A stretch of DNA of 64,000 nt from contig CM063246.1 of NCBI GenBank assembly GCA_032158295.1, forward strand, positions 4,927,491 through 4,991,490, read 5' to 3'. Shown here piece by piece: positions 12,166-24,159 of the stretch (the first letter of the stretch is position 1; every line of letters begins with the position of its first letter). The DNA comes from Pycnopodia helianthoides (lineage: Eukaryota > Echinodermata > Asteroidea > Forcipulatida > Asteriidae). Under the pieces are notes generated by a model. It saw only the letters and a program-made list of their open reading frames with translations, was not told where the DNA came from and ran no database searches. A program made the translations under genes and the position numbers.

Positions 12166-12558
12166 AAAGCATTTTTTATGTCAAGTAATAAACCACAAGG
12201 GAAACTGACTGGGTAAATTTCAAATAGTATGGGGGTTTTACCCAGTCAGTTTCCCTTGTGGTTTATTACTTGACATTTAAATTGAAAAAGTCGCATCCCC
12301 TCAAGGTGATCCCGTGGCTGCTGCTTCCCAGGTTGTATCGTAAACTTGGGTGTGATCCCTGGCTACACGGCAGTTAACGGTTGTATGGCTTCTGACTGGC
12401 ACCCCCGAACAAAGTTATTGACAAAATAGGGAGACCGCCAATACAGGGCTAGATAGCTCAGTTGGTAGAGCGCCGGTACGTTAATCCGGAGGTCGTTGGT
12501 TCAAATCCTGCTCTAGTCAATTTTTCTTTGTTCAACCCCCATACTAAAGCATTTTTTA
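12166..12558 (+). mobile_element. tRNA-containing retroposon-like insertion with 13-bp target duplication
   Basis: AAAGCATTTTTTA at 12166-12178 is repeated exactly at 12546-12558. Unit 2 has a single, slightly altered version near 32740, so this is a filled site. The insert (12179-12545) starts with a hairpin, 12178-12217 paired perfectly with 12237-12276 around a 19-nt loop. It then runs into a tRNA-like segment (12447-12518) and ends in CCCCCATACT. The hairpin loop contains the reverse complement of that terminus. A related copy on the minus strand near 54010-54230 has the same pieces in a different order (tRNA first, then the GTTTCCCTTGTGG tail). The copy here is therefore inverted or permuted at its 5' end. 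Confidence 0.75.
12447..12518 (+). repeat. tRNA-like (Asn-GTT-like) segment of a SINE, not a functional tRNA gene
   Basis: A 72-nt cloverleaf can be drawn: a fully paired acceptor (GGCTAGA with TCTAGTC, one G-U), a D arm with the A-box TAGCTCAGTTGG, an anticodon stem CCGG/CCGG and a T arm with the B-box GGTTCAAATCC. The anticodon position would read GTT at 12480-12482. However, position 33 is C rather than the near-invariant U, and the T stem has one mismatch. The segment also lies inside a retroposon. It is best read as the Pol III promoter part of a SINE. Confidence 0.7.
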
Positions 12559-12754
12559 CACAATTAATTTGAAAAAATAGTTTTAAGGTATAAGGGTCAT
12601 AGATTGATAAGTAGTCCGAAAATGACAATAACAACTTACTCGGTGAGAACATGGAGGTAGCAACGCAAATGTGGACAGTATAAACTATTTTGAGAAAGGA
12701 TTCCCTTCAAAGTAATATGGCTGGAAATTGAATAATACACATTCGATTTTGAGA

Positions 12755-12776
12755 AACGATTCATGCATGAATCGTT
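12755..12776. repeat. 22-bp perfect palindrome upstream of copy A
   Basis: AACGATTCATGCATGAATCGTT is its own reverse complement. It lies about 340 bp upstream of the first coding exon of copy A, in a segment missing from the equivalent place of copy B. Surrounding sequence (12577-12990) resembles the TTAA miniature-element families and also matches about 46200-46430. Confidence 0.7.
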
Positions 12777-13113
12777 CCTCAGATTTCTGAGGGTTGGCGC
12801 CGTTCACGATTACTGCGACCAGAGATGCACATGGTTGGTACCCGCTGTCACCTTGCTAAACGCGGATGGATTCGACAATCGTCTGAAAATACCGTGACAG
12901 TTTGTTGTTGTTTTCTCAGCAAGTAGGCACTGTATTCAGCTGAAATTTTCACAGGTGACTTTTATTTTACCTTTCTTTAAAAGTTAATCTATAAATCAGC
13001 ATGACGTTGACAAAACCAATTTATGGCCCCTACCTTTGAACATCATGTAACAGTTTTGTCTCCACTGCAGTGTCTTGAAATGTTTCTTAATTGGTTCTGT
13101 GTCCCTTTTCTAG

Positions 13114-13629
13114 CTATGGATCGCGACAAAGATTCAGATGAATATACCGATCCATTACCCGGTGACCAAGAAGAGAAACTGTCGGGTACCCGAACCGGTC
13201 ATCACTTTCTCCGCACATCAGGTTCGGCATACAGAAGCAGCGATCACTATTCATTTGGTTCAGAGACAAGACACGACAGGTCCTGGAGAAATGATGGAGT
13301 GTCACGAGGTGTTTTTGACGGGCAGTCCCACAGGAATAACTCAACGTGGAGTCGAGCAAGTAACAACACCGCAGCTCCAACTGGCTCCTGGAGGAACGTC
13401 GACAGGGAAGCAAGTGGGGTGCTCGGCCCAAGGAAAGCAATACGTCTTGGAGAAGAAAAAACTGGGACAAAGAAGGAGATTCTCAAACTCAACTAGACCG
13501 TCAAGAAACATCCAACCCACGGCGTAGAGCAGACAGTCAGGGAGAAGGAAGTGCGGCACAGCCCAGCGACACCGATTCTAGGATCAGTCGTGACTTTTTC
13601 AGACGGCCAGGAAAACTGAGATACAATAG
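13114..13629 (+). CDS. ZNFX1-like copy A, first coding exon (one frameshift)
   Basis: The exon follows a strong acceptor (CCCTTTTCTAG ending at 13113), so there must be an upstream non-coding exon. The start ATG is at 13116-13118; the copy-B exon starts at the same place. It encodes about 170 residues of a polar N-terminal region rich in Ser, Arg, Asn and Asp (MDRDKDSDEYTDPLPG at the start, RDFFRRPGKL near the end) with no catalytic motif. A run of four G near 13415, where copy B has five, shifts the frame and gives a premature stop at 13494-13496. In the shifted frame the sequence stays open to the donor at 13630 (AATAG|GTAAGT) and matches copy B. Allowing for the missing base, it ends in phase 2, which joins the exon at 16761 in frame. 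Confidence 0.8.
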
Positions 13630-13695
13630 GTAAGTTGATAGTTAAAGAGGGACTCGAAGGTCAAATTCAATTTTATGATTCACCCATTTTCCCAA

Positions 13696-15788
13696 GGGGC
13701 AATTCCACAGCAAAGTGGACATTTCCTTCAAAATTAATTTTCAAGATGAGAGAAAGTTAATAAACTTCCACTGTCATGTACAGACTCTAGTTCACTGGAA
13801 AGTAAAAATTATTGAAATTGGTCAATTATTTGTCAAAATACGCTATACATTTTGTGCTTCAAAGTGAAGGAAAATAGGTTAATTGTGAAAAAAACTTATT
13901 TGCAAAGAAAAACTATGTTTTCTGACTGAAATATCTGATAATTAGAAGTGTACTGAGTATTATTCACCTCATGTAAGAAACAAAAATCAAAGTTCCATTA
14001 ATAGAAATTCACATGATGGCATCAGTTTCTTGCATTTCAACGATGTAACGCGAGTTACCAAAATAACATTTTTTTCTCCCTTCTTAACACAAGGATTGGA
14101 TTAATCAAGTAGAGTATGAATTTTCCAAATTTTAATCACTCCTGAACTGTCAGTAAAATGACAAAGCATGAAACCTCTTACAATATTAGATAATACCACC
14201 ACAAAACGTGTAACGCGAGTTACCATGTAACGCGAGTTACTCTCATGTAACACGAGTTACTCATGTAACGCGAGTTACCAGAAAATTTTGCAATTTCTTT
14301 TGTTTTTGAGTGGGCTGCAATAGTTGAAAGTGTTCTACAGGGCTGCTGGATCCTCTGTTGAGCTAAAACAAATAAGGGCAGCCTTAATCAAATTACCCAT
14401 AATGCGTTTCTTGAACACATGCTGTCATACTCAGTGCATTGCAGCACTGGTCAATGAGCTTGGTGCACCAACATATTATGTCAACATTGTAAATTGTATA
14501 TATGTATTTACATTGTAGGTGCAAAATCTAGCTTCGCAACCTTCTGTTTCACTCAATGCAATCTTTGTACTTACATGTACCTGGATGGACAATTTCATGC
14601 AAGAAATAATATGTATGTTCGTGTCAGTTAGTCAGATATTGTGTGAACTTCAAACCAGTTGTGACTACAGTCCTATACATATACATGTTCTGCAAAAAGT
14701 TTCAAACTTACATTTCTTGAGAGAAATATAAATAATTTGTTGAAATCATACAGTATTGAAAAAGCATAGGGGAACTAGACAAACCTGAAATAGCTAATAA
14801 CAGATCTTACTAATGTTGACTAAGTTTAAAAGAAGATGGAAGCAGTGTAAAAACAATTAATGAAGTATAGGAAAATATGAAATTGAATGAATGATATCCA
14901 TTCAATGGACTTTTTCCCATTGGTTGTTTGAACAAGCAGTATTACCTATTGAAGACAGCATAGCAAAAATATGCAATGATACACTTTTATTATGAACAGA
15001 AAGCTTGTTTGTTTTTGTTTTTTAACTCTTGGGTTATAACTCTGTTTCTTACTATATATTGATTTTATCATCACACTCTTCATTTGATATACACTGGCAA
15101 TGTCAAGAAAGATTGATTTTAAGACCATTACACCTGAACTGTATTTAGAAGAATAACATTTGTACTTTCAACCCATACATATTTACATATTTGCTGTTCG
15201 GCAAATTTTATTTTACTTATTAATTTTTAAAAACTAAATTAACCAAATTGCACTGATTTTGCAGGCTTTGTGGCTTGTACTGTTAAAATTATGTGCAAGA
15301 TTGCTGGAACTTGTTTAAAAAAACAATTTTAAACCCATTATTACTGTGTAGTGCTTCACTTTTAGGTCATGGACATAATGTAACGCGAGTTACCGTAACG
15401 CGAGTAACCGACATTTTTGCTCTCTGTAACCTAATGATTGAAAACCACATTAACATTTGAGTCTGATGTTGTGACTAACACACCCACATTGTGAAAAAAC
15501 ATAATTATTCAGGTTTTGATATTTTGGTATGAGGAGAATTTCAGATAAACTGTACTCAGCTTTACAGCCATGTCTTGTTGTTGTAACGCGAGTTACCGAT
15601 ATTAAATGCCTCGCCAAAATTAAACAAAAGTCGTTTTGGGGGTTTTTCTTTGGCTGTTAAGTAACTTGAGTATTCACATTGAAGCATAGTAAAAATCTAT
15701 CTTCAGGGTCCCTTACTTACAGAACACCGGCATGAAAATCATTTCCAAGTCCCTTAAAGTGTAACGCGAGTTACCGTGGAATTGCCCC
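13696..15788. mobile_element. 2.1-kb element with GGGGCAATTCCAC inverted ends and GTAACGCGAGTTAC palindromes
   Basis: The element begins with GGGGCAATTCCAC and ends with its exact reverse complement. AA occurs on both sides, and the copy-B intron has a single AA at the same point (near 33617), so the insertion left a 2-bp duplication. The interrupted palindrome GTAAC-GCGA-GTTAC or a one-base variant occurs about nine times: near 14045, four between 14209 and 14279, two near 15379-15407, one near 15582, and one near 15762 next to the right terminus. No ORF long enough for a transposase is present, so the copy is non-autonomous. The palindromes are candidate binding sites for the protein that moves it. 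Confidence 0.85.
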
Positions 15789-15821
15789 AATAGTTAGAGT
15801 CCTTATGAAAACGGGGAAATA

Positions 15822-16166
15822 TTACAAGTCTCGAACCTCATATTAAAATTGTGTAAAATTTCACTGTGTTTGATACCCTTTAAGTGAAGTTTTCATCAAA
15901 ATCGAACATTGTTCGATGACGTCACATTTCAAACATATTGTCTGTACATTTTTCTACAAAGATGGCTCAGTTCATTCCTGATTTTTGAGGACATTCAATC
16001 AAAAATAGCAATGAATTTGACCTTTTGACTGGCGCAAAAAAATCCTCTTTGGAATGTACAGTACGCTGTCCGAGGACGTTATATTTCAACTTTCGCTCTG
16101 AAAGAGTATCAAATAAAATGAAATTTTACACCATTAGATTTTAAGGTGAGGTTGCAGACTTGTAAT
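15822..16166. repeat. Foldback element in the copy-A intron
   Basis: About 55 bp at 15822-15880 (ATTACAAGTCT, AACCTCA, GTGTAAAATTTCA, TTTGATACC in order) recurs inverted at about 16105-16166. A trace of the left arm is present in the copy-B intron (near 33640). It may have been partly deleted there. Confidence 0.65.
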
Positions 16167-16760
16167 TTTCTCCCGCTGTCATTGTGACTCTATTTATTTG
16201 ATAATAATGGGTGCATAACAAAAACTCAATTTGTCTTTATATTTTTAGCATTGCAGACAAAATCCTCCATAATATCAATGAAATATATTTCAAGCAAGCA
16301 TACGTTTTACGAAACTGTGTCTCAATATGAAAATTTTATCGTCAATGGAAAGTCAGGTATTTAATTTTGAATTAAATTTTAGGTTTATAACTCAACACGA
16401 AGTTACACGGAGGTAATACAATGACTAATATTGACGTGTTTACAGAAAAAAACGAAATAAGTGTGTAAATTTTTATATAAAAAAGGCATTACAAAAATAA
16501 GTTAGCGAAAAATATGTGAATACTGTACAAACACACAAGAATAGAGACGAAATCAAAGAAAATTCAAAATATCATAGAAAACAAGTTAGTAGGCCTACAC
16601 GTTGATTTAGTCAATCATCTTTAATTCAAAGTATGCGTTCAGGAAAAACCCGAACAAATTACCCTCCTTGCTGCGCCACTGAACGGGCTCCATAAAATCA
16701 TAGGCAGAATCTGCAAACAAATCCAAAATGCTGAAAATTTGGTTTTTGTTTTAGTTTCAG

Positions 16761-19700
16761 TGAGTCAACAACCTCTATCCCAACGAGTCTTCCAATCCCT
16801 GAGAAAGAAACCAAATGGCGTCGAGGACAGAGCGACAGTCGTTCGGATTTAGGGAGATACACGGGTCAAGTTCAAGTAAAGCAGGATCCTAAGACGCCTC
16901 CAATCTCAGAGGCAGAACTCAAGACACTGGTGACGGCCAGTCCACTGGAAGTTCTCAACAAGCTTTTGAGCAGAAAAGACGAATGGTTGGCACTTTTAAA
17001 TCAAGACTCTTTCAATGATAATGTAATGGTGTTAATACTCGGTGTTTTCTCGTGCATTTGTGAGTTAAATGAAGATCCAAAAGTAAGTCAAGATGTTCAT
17101 ATGGTTTTCAGTATGGTAGAGTCTGAAGGATTCCTCAGTAAACATTTGACGAGATATTTAGTAGGTTTGTCCACACAACAGCCACATGATAAAGATAGTG
17201 GAAACAAGAACACCCTTGCAAACAAAATACAAATTATTTTGAAATTGCTTCAAGTGTTTCTAGTTCACAAGCCAGAATGCTATGGTGAAGTGGGCGTGGC
17301 TCTGATTCTTCTCGAGAAGGTTGTGTCTTTGGCAGAATCAGAATGTTCTGACCTCGATCCCGAAGGTCATAATTACATGATCCAGGTACAGCAGTTGAAG
17401 GAATGCTATCATTCTCTGGACGAGTCTCATCAGATGAAACAGAAAATTAAGGCACGGAAAGCACCCAACAACTTCAGAGATATTCCAATTGTCCCCGACA
17501 GCTCAGAGATTCGGAAACCAACAAAGCCATTCCTACGAAAGAACATCATAAAGGGAAGATATCGAGATGTCGAGCATTATCTGGATGTGCAGTTTCGATT
17601 GCTGAGAGAGGACTTTGTAGCACCGTTACGGGAAGGTATCACAGAGTTTCTCTCTGTTGGAAACAGGCGTCATCAACAAGACATTCGGGTGTACCGCAAT
17701 GTCTCTATTCAGAGTCAGAAGATGGGGAAAACGGGGCTTCAGCACACCCTGGAGTTTGATGTCAAAGGTCTCAAGCGTATCAACTGGCAAATCAGCAAAC
17801 GTTTGATGTATGGTTCACTTGTTTGTCTCACAAAGGACAACTTCCAGAGCATATTCTGTGCGTCTGTGGCAGATAGGAATACGAAGGACTTGGAAAAGGG
17901 TCTTGTTGATGTTTGTTTTCTTACCGAGACTGCCAACACGCCTACGGGTACCTTTGTCATGGTAGAATCATCAGCTTATTTTGAAGCCTATCGACACGTC
18001 TTGCTGGGGCTACAGCGAATGCAAAGTGACAATTTCCCTTTTGAAAGATACATAGTGAATGTTTCATCTAATGTTAAGACACCTAAGTATCTGAGCGGAG
18101 ACTACTCTGATGTATATGACCTACGATCATTGGTTGTTGAAACTGATCAGGTTTTGGAGGATGATGGTCTGACTGAAAGCTTTATAAATGCAGCCAGTGT
18201 GTCAATTTTAGATCCACAAAGTTGGCCGGCTGCAGAGGCTCTACATCTTGATGAGTCACAGAAGGCAGCTGTGCAGGCAGCATTGACGAAGGAGTTTGCC
18301 GTCATCCAAGGTCCACCAGGAACGGGGAAGACTTACATTGGTCTCAAGATCATCGAACTACTTCTCTACAATACACATACGTCACCAGATGCGTCTCCAA
18401 TTCTTGTGGTGTGCTACACAAACCATGCTCTCGATCAGTTTCTGGAGGGAATTCTAGATTTTGGTGAAAGGAATCTTGTTCGTGTTGGAAGCCGAAGCAA
18501 CAGTGAAGCGCTTGAGTCTCGGAATCTTTCCTGTCTCAAAAAACAGCTGGTATATGACCAGCATGGGAGGGTGCAGAAGGAGGAGGTACTTACAAAAACC
18601 AAAGAGAGCCTACACGAAACAAAATTAGAAATTCACTGTACACTTTTAAAAGTGGCTTTTGCTAAAACAGTCATACTTAAAGTCGAGCAGCTTGACAGTA
18701 TCATGAGCGAAAAGCATCAACAAAGTTTTCAAAGAAATAAGAAGAGGAGAGCTGGGGATCCAACAACAAACCTTCTGAACTGGCTGAATGTAGTTGATAT
18801 CGAACAAGGAAGTGATGGTTCAGATTTGTCAGACATAGATGAAGAAAAAGATGAGTTCATTGACATAGAAGATGAAAGCGTACGGATACAGCATGAACGC
18901 CGAATTGATGACGAAGATGACTTGAGAATTTCCGACAAACAGCGAAAGCAAAATGAACTTTTCGTTTTAGGACAAAATGCAGCATACAGCATTGAATGTA
19001 AGAAACGATGTGGTTCAAATTCAGAGTCAACTCCTAAAGAGGAGATTAATAAGGATGATGTGATGACTGAAAAAGAATCTAACGGGTCAAATATGTGTGG
19101 AGTCTGACGTCAAGCGATCGTTGGCGGCTTTACAGACTCTGGGTAAAGAAGTACATTGAAGAGCAGGAGGAGTTGCTGACGAAATATCGGAGTAGTTATG
19201 ATAGCCTTTCAAAGGAGATTGAAGATATGAAAACTAGCGAAGATCTAAAAATTCTCTTAAAGGCAAGAGTTATTGGAATGACCACAACAGGTGCGGCCAG
19301 ATGTCAGTCTGTGCTTCAGCTTCTTGGTCCCCGTATCGTGATAGTGGAAGAGGCTGCTGAAATTCTTGAAGCTCATATCATCACCGCCCTGACTGCAAAG
19401 TGTCAGCATCTCATTCTGATTGGAGATCATCAGCAGTTGAAGCCAAACCCAACAGTATATCGCCTGGCTAAGGTCTTCAACTTGGATACGTCCTTGTTTG
19501 AACGGATGATCAACAATGGCGTGCCTTGTCAAACACTGACCCATCAGCATCGTATGCGTCCTGAAATCTCAAAACTCATGAAGAAACATTTTTATGAGAA
19601 TCTTCATGACGATGAATCTGTGTTGGGTTTCGATGACGTCAAAGGAGTGGCACATAACATGTTTTTCATTGATCACAACCAGTTTGAGGATGGATCAGGC

Positions 19701-22700
19701 GATGACAACAAAACCAAATCCAACCAGCATGAGGCAGAGTTCCTTAGTTGAACTGTGTAGATACTTGATGCATCAAGGATACAAACCCAAACAGATTACC
19801 ATTCTGACCACGTACTTAGGACAACTCTTTACCTTCAAGAAACTTATGGATAAAAAGACCTTCGAGGGAGTTCGGGTGTCTGTGGTTGACAATTTTCAGG
19901 GAGAAGAAAATGACATCATACTTTTGTCTTTGGTTCGTAGCAATGAGGAGGACAATATTGGGTTCCTGAAAACTTCAAACCGTGTATGCGTGGCGTTGTC
20001 CAGAGCTCGCATGGGCTTCTATTGTATTGGTAACGCCAGTATTCTGAGAAAGTCCTCAATCTGGAGTGGCATCATGAGCACCCTCGAAGATGAGAAGAAA
20101 ATCTGCTCCTCACTTCCATTGGTTTGTCAAAACCATTCTGTAGTAACAACGGTAGCTTCGGCCAGAGATTTCATGAAGGTTCAAGACGGAGGTTGTGGCG
20201 AGCCATGTGGCTACAGGCTTCTATGTGATCACATATGTCATTTACACTGCCACCCCTTCGATCTAGACCATGAAAGGTACAAGTGTACTGAGCCTTGTTC
20301 AAAGGTATGTGGAAGAGATGAACATGCGTGTCCTCTGAAATGCTATGAGAATTGCAGACCGTGCTTAATAAACGTACAGAAAGTGATGCCAGAGTGTGGT
20401 CATGTTATTCAGGTTAAATGTCATCAGTATGAGTCAATCACCTGTACAGAACCATGTCCTAGGTCACTGCCATGTGAGCATCCATGTGGTAAGGCGTGCG
20501 GTAATGTATGCACTACTGACTGTATTGTCAAGGTTTCTAAATACATTACAAAGTGTGGTCATCACGTCGTTATGGAATGTGCTGAAAACCCAGACTCGAT
20601 GCCATGTACTCATTTATGTGACAAGTTGTTGGAATGTGACCACCGTTGCCCTAAAAAGTGCAGTGAACCCTGTCCAAGGGAAAGGATGGATGACGCCAAG
20701 ATTATACAGCTTGCTAGCTATCCAGGCAGTCGTAATTTCTTGAGATTTTGCACAGAAAAGTGTAAGCGGTCATTACCTTGCGGGCATCCTTGTCCTAATA
20801 ATTGTGGTGAACCATGCCCAAGGGAAACAGTGGATCCAGCCATTGGTGAATATATAGAGCTTGACAAGTATGATCCAGTTATTGGTTGTGCTACTACCAG
20901 CAAAATGTTTATGGTTTGTACGAAAATCACACATAAAAAGCTTCCTGGGTGTAGTCATACTGTAGCATTGCCTTGTCATACTGATATTGCGTCATTAACT
21001 TGCAAAGAGACATGTAACAAAGAGTTATCATGCGGTCATCGGTGCAATGATAAATGTGGCGTCCCATGCAAATGTAAAGTGAGAGTCAACAGAAAGCTGC
21101 CGTCTTGTAAACATTCCGCTCGGCTCCCTTGCTACCAGGATGTATACTCCCACAATTGTGTGAAGAAATGTCAGAAAATGTTACCATGTGGGCATCCATG
21201 TTCCAATAAATGCTGTGAACCCTGCCCGACTAATGGAGAAGACGCCACATCAGAGAGCCCTCGAAGCTCACCAGCAAAGGCCTGTCAACGCTCTGTGAGG
21301 AAGAAGTTTCCTGGCTGTCAACACAGTGTGGTACTTCCCTGTTATAAAGACGTTGAGTCGGTCGTGTGTTCGGAAAAGTGTACCAAAGTGCTTTTGTGTG
21401 ATCACAAATGTCCCAACCGATGTGGCGATCCATGTCCTAGTAGCAATCCTAAGAAGAGAGAAACAAACTCTGACTGGAGTGACGATAGCAACAGTTCATC
21501 TGAACGAGATGACCTCTATGTAAGAAAATGCAAAAAGCGTGTGAACAAAAAGATACCTGCTTGCGGTCACGTCGTAGAAAGTCTTTGCTATAAAATGGTT
21601 GAATCACTGGTTTGCCCAAAGCCATGTGAAAAGATTCTTTCCTGTGGACATAAATGCGCAAACAAATGTGGGGAGCGATGTCCAAGTGAAGATTGGACAT
21701 CCAGTGATGATGAAGAGGGAATGAATGGAAATGAATTTGTGAAACAGAAATGTCAAGTCTTCGTAAACAAGCAGCTACCTGACTGCTGGCATTTTATGAA
21801 TCTTCCCTGCTACAAGAAAGAAGGGTCTGCGGAATGCTCGAACCCATGTAAGAAGATACTGCAGTGTGGTCACACATGCCCAAATAATTGCGGTGAGACG
21901 TGTCTAAGTTCAGAACGATGTGACGAGCTTGTGGAAAAGACCCTTCCTGGTTGTGGTCATGAAGTGGAAACTCAATGTTGCAATAATGTCGAACTAATCA
22001 CTTGCACAGAGAAATGTGAAAAGGTTTTGCCCTGCGGTCATGTCTGTCCGAATGATTGTAAAGACCCATGCCCCAGAGACAGTCTGACGGTAAGAACAGA
22101 AACAAGGTTCTCAACGTTCCTCAGAAGACCAAAACTAAAATGTGAGGAAACAGTCGAAAAGGATTTGCCTTGTGGCCATGTTATTAAATTGCTATGCTGG
22201 CAAGCATCTGATTCTACAACTATCACTAGTTGCCGGGAACCGTGCGGTCACGTACTTTGTTGTGGTCACAAATGTCCTGGTATATGCGGTTCCTGTGCAG
22301 GACTTGGTGGAAAACATAAAGTTTGCAATAACAAATGTGGATCTCTGCTTCTTTGTGGACATAGGTGCTCGGAAATGTGCGGTCATGACGTCTGTTCAAC
22401 ACACGGATCTTGCAATAAGTCTTCAAGGGGGTTTTCCAGAAAATCCTGGAAGCGTCCCAAATGTAAGCACCGGAGCAATATTGATAAAACACAGACCACT
22501 TCTTGCAACTTTCCATGCTTTCGAAAGCTTCGTTGCAATCACTTTTGTATTGGTGTATGCGGAGAACCCTGTCCTCCTGTTTGTCGTATCTGTCACAAAA
22601 AGGATATCGCTGACAAGTATCCTCCGGGACCCATCCGTCCCAAGGAAACATTCATCTATCTTGAAGACTGTGAACACCTTTGTGAAACGAGGTTTCTTGA

Positions 22701-23023
22701 TGAAATGTTTGCAGATTTCCAGACCACTGCGACAGACTGTGTGCAGATCCGACCAGCCCTGTGCCCTAAATGCCAGACACCAATCCGTAGATGCCCACGT
22801 TATGAAGACATCCTTCAAACAATCAAAGAGTCAGTGGATTCAGCCAAGATGATATGTGAAGAAGAAGCTAGGTTATCTTTTGCTGTTGGTGGGTGGATGA
22901 GGTGTACAAAGGGTCACGTTTTCTGTGAAGACGATGCATCAATTGATTTTGAAGGCTCTTATGTGTCCTGTTTGCACTTCCAGCCATCATTCAGACTATT
23001 CAAGCGATGACATGGATATGTAA
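16761..23023 (+). CDS. ZNFX1-like copy A, giant exon: SF1 helicase, NFX1 zinc fingers, RZ-type finger (frameshifted)
   Basis: The exon starts after TTAGTTTCAG; T at 16761 completes the split codon. With the first exon it gives about 2250 residues, versus about 1900 for vertebrate ZNFX1. Order: helical N-terminal region; Walker A GPPGTGKT (18310-18333, about residue 690); an acidic insert (18790-18920); motif II VIVEEAAE (about 19338); GDHQQLKP (about 19422); LTHQHRMRPE (about 19537); FQGEENDIILLSLVRSN (about 19893); VALSRARMGFY (about 19988). At least ten NFX1-type fingers (CGHxCxxxCGxPCP) follow at 20190-22620, then a C-terminal Cys-rich module with GHVF, like an RZ finger. Known relatives bind RNA: vertebrate ZNFX1 acts in antiviral dsRNA responses, and nematode ZNFX-1 in small-RNA inheritance. 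Small indels break the frame near 19085, 19745 and 22962; as written, stops fall at 19105, 19749 and 23008. Restoring the last frame ends at TAA 23021-23023. Confidence 0.85.
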
Positions 23024-23390
23024 AACATGGAGGATAAATTAGAAAGCTCAAATCTTGGCTTTCTCCTTTCAAGATATTGGGGTCTTTCGGAAGAATTTGA
23101 AAGAGCACCAATGCCAACAGGATGGGCAGCAGACTTTTCATGGCGTCCGTGGAATGACACGGCTGTTTACGAGATCTCGATCAAGAGAAATGTTCATTAA
23201 CAAAACATTGGGGAGTTAAAAACAGCGGGTAACGGTCGTTATCTACGGTGGCGTATAGGTCCTACTTTCTTATGATTGCACTTAATTGTGATTAGAGACG
23301 TGACACACATCAGTGAAGGGTAAATTTAATACCGGTATAGCTCAGACCTTGAACTTCTCTTTTCTAGTGAAGATTCTCTTTTCTAGTAAA

Positions 23391-23460
23391 TCACGTGATT
23401 GTTCACGTGATCGTTCACGTGATGGTACACGTTGTGCTTTGCTTGACAGTTCACGTGTAT
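23391..23460. promoter_or_regulatory. E-box (CACGTG) cluster downstream of copy A
   Basis: Four CACGTG hexamers, mostly within TTCACGTGA, lie in 70 bp about 370 bp after the copy-A stop. A longer version follows copy B. CACGTG is the recognition core of bHLH-zip factors (USF, MYC/MAX, MITF types), but the near-repetitive spacing could equally be a degenerate 12-bp minisatellite. Confidence 0.6.
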
Positions 23461-23491
23461 GATTTAGGTCGGTGTATTGAGTAACATTGCC

Positions 23492-24142
23492 TTAAAGGCA
23501 CCTGGCAGTGGTATTTTGAAAGAAAACAGCTTTTGTCATTAATATATGTATTTTGATGAGTGGAATGTGAATAAACAGTTAACTAAGGTTTTTTTTTAAT
23601 TAGTTTTTATTTTAATTACAAATTTAAGAGTAGGCCCCCCCCTTTACCTTGACGTCACCCACGTCACAGTATACATGTAATAGCTAGCGTATACCAGCTG
23701 GCACATCGCGCCGAAAACGACGTCTTAGTCTGACTTTCGCGGCCCACAACCGCTTATACTTGGGATCTGCAGGAAATAAATGCAGACTGACCCCATCATT
23801 AGTTGTTTAGCTGCATACAGCAGCAGTACACCTGGTCGGCATGGCCGGAAAATGCAAGAAAAAACTCCTTTTTCGAAACGTACAAGATCACTACTGGGAC
23901 CTATTGCACGTGTGTTTACAACGTAAACGCAAGCAAATTCGAGGGGGGTCGATGTTCGATCGAGGCGAAGTCTGCCTTGATTGACGTCACAAAAGGGGAT
24001 GGGCGGAGTCACCCCCGAACAACTTTATCTATTTTTTTAACATATAAATCCTCACAAACAATTACTCAAAAATTGTTTTATTGTTAATTTACATAAACTC
24101 TTATGTTTAAACAAAAAGAAAATCTATTCCAGGTGACTTTAA
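23492..24142. mobile_element. TTAA-flanked 650-bp inverted-repeat element, unit 2 only
   Basis: TTAA at 23492-23495 and 24139-24142 brackets ends reading AAAGGCACCTGG and the inverted CCAGGTGACTTT. Unit 1 lacks it at the equivalent place (about position 30). TTAA duplications are typical of piggyBac- and Kolobok-type elements. It contains two TGACGTCA-like CRE words (near 23651 and 23982) and no credible transposase. Confidence 0.7.
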
Positions 24143-24159
24143 AGTGTAAAATATGTTAC

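Larger units (their letters stand above)
1..13113. other. 5' flank of duplication unit 1 (upstream of ZNFX1-like copy A)
   Basis: This stretch contains no convincing cellular gene; its ORFs are short and lack family features. It aligns in blocks with 23460-33059 and, for the first part, with 40740-43160. Shared landmarks include the phrase around 787 (also at 24837), the block near 1471-1740 (25013-25290, 42046-42310), the block near 3190-3300 (25990-26100), the block near 3885-3970 (26381-26470, 42989-43090), 5130-5700 (27190-27700) and 11940-12120 (32165-32310). The insertions that make this unit longer are listed as separate features. Because position 1 corresponds to sequence that directly follows the 3' end of copies A and B, the window probably starts just downstream of another copy. 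Confidence 0.75.
13630..16760 (+). other. Intron of copy A, swollen by two inverted-repeat elements
   Basis: The 3.1-kb intron runs from GTAAGT at 13630 to TTAGTTTCAG at 16760. Its copy-B counterpart (33553-34063) is 511 bp. The difference is mainly the 2.1-kb element at 13696-15788 and a foldback element at about 15822-16166. The last 500 bp align with the copy-B intron and contain no gene. Confidence 0.85.

Noticed and set aside
12447..12518. A functional tRNA-Asn gene
   Set aside because: Although the cloverleaf and boxes look good, position 33 is C, the T stem has a mismatch, and the sequence lies inside an insertion with a 13-bp duplication and a related degraded copy at 54098-54172.
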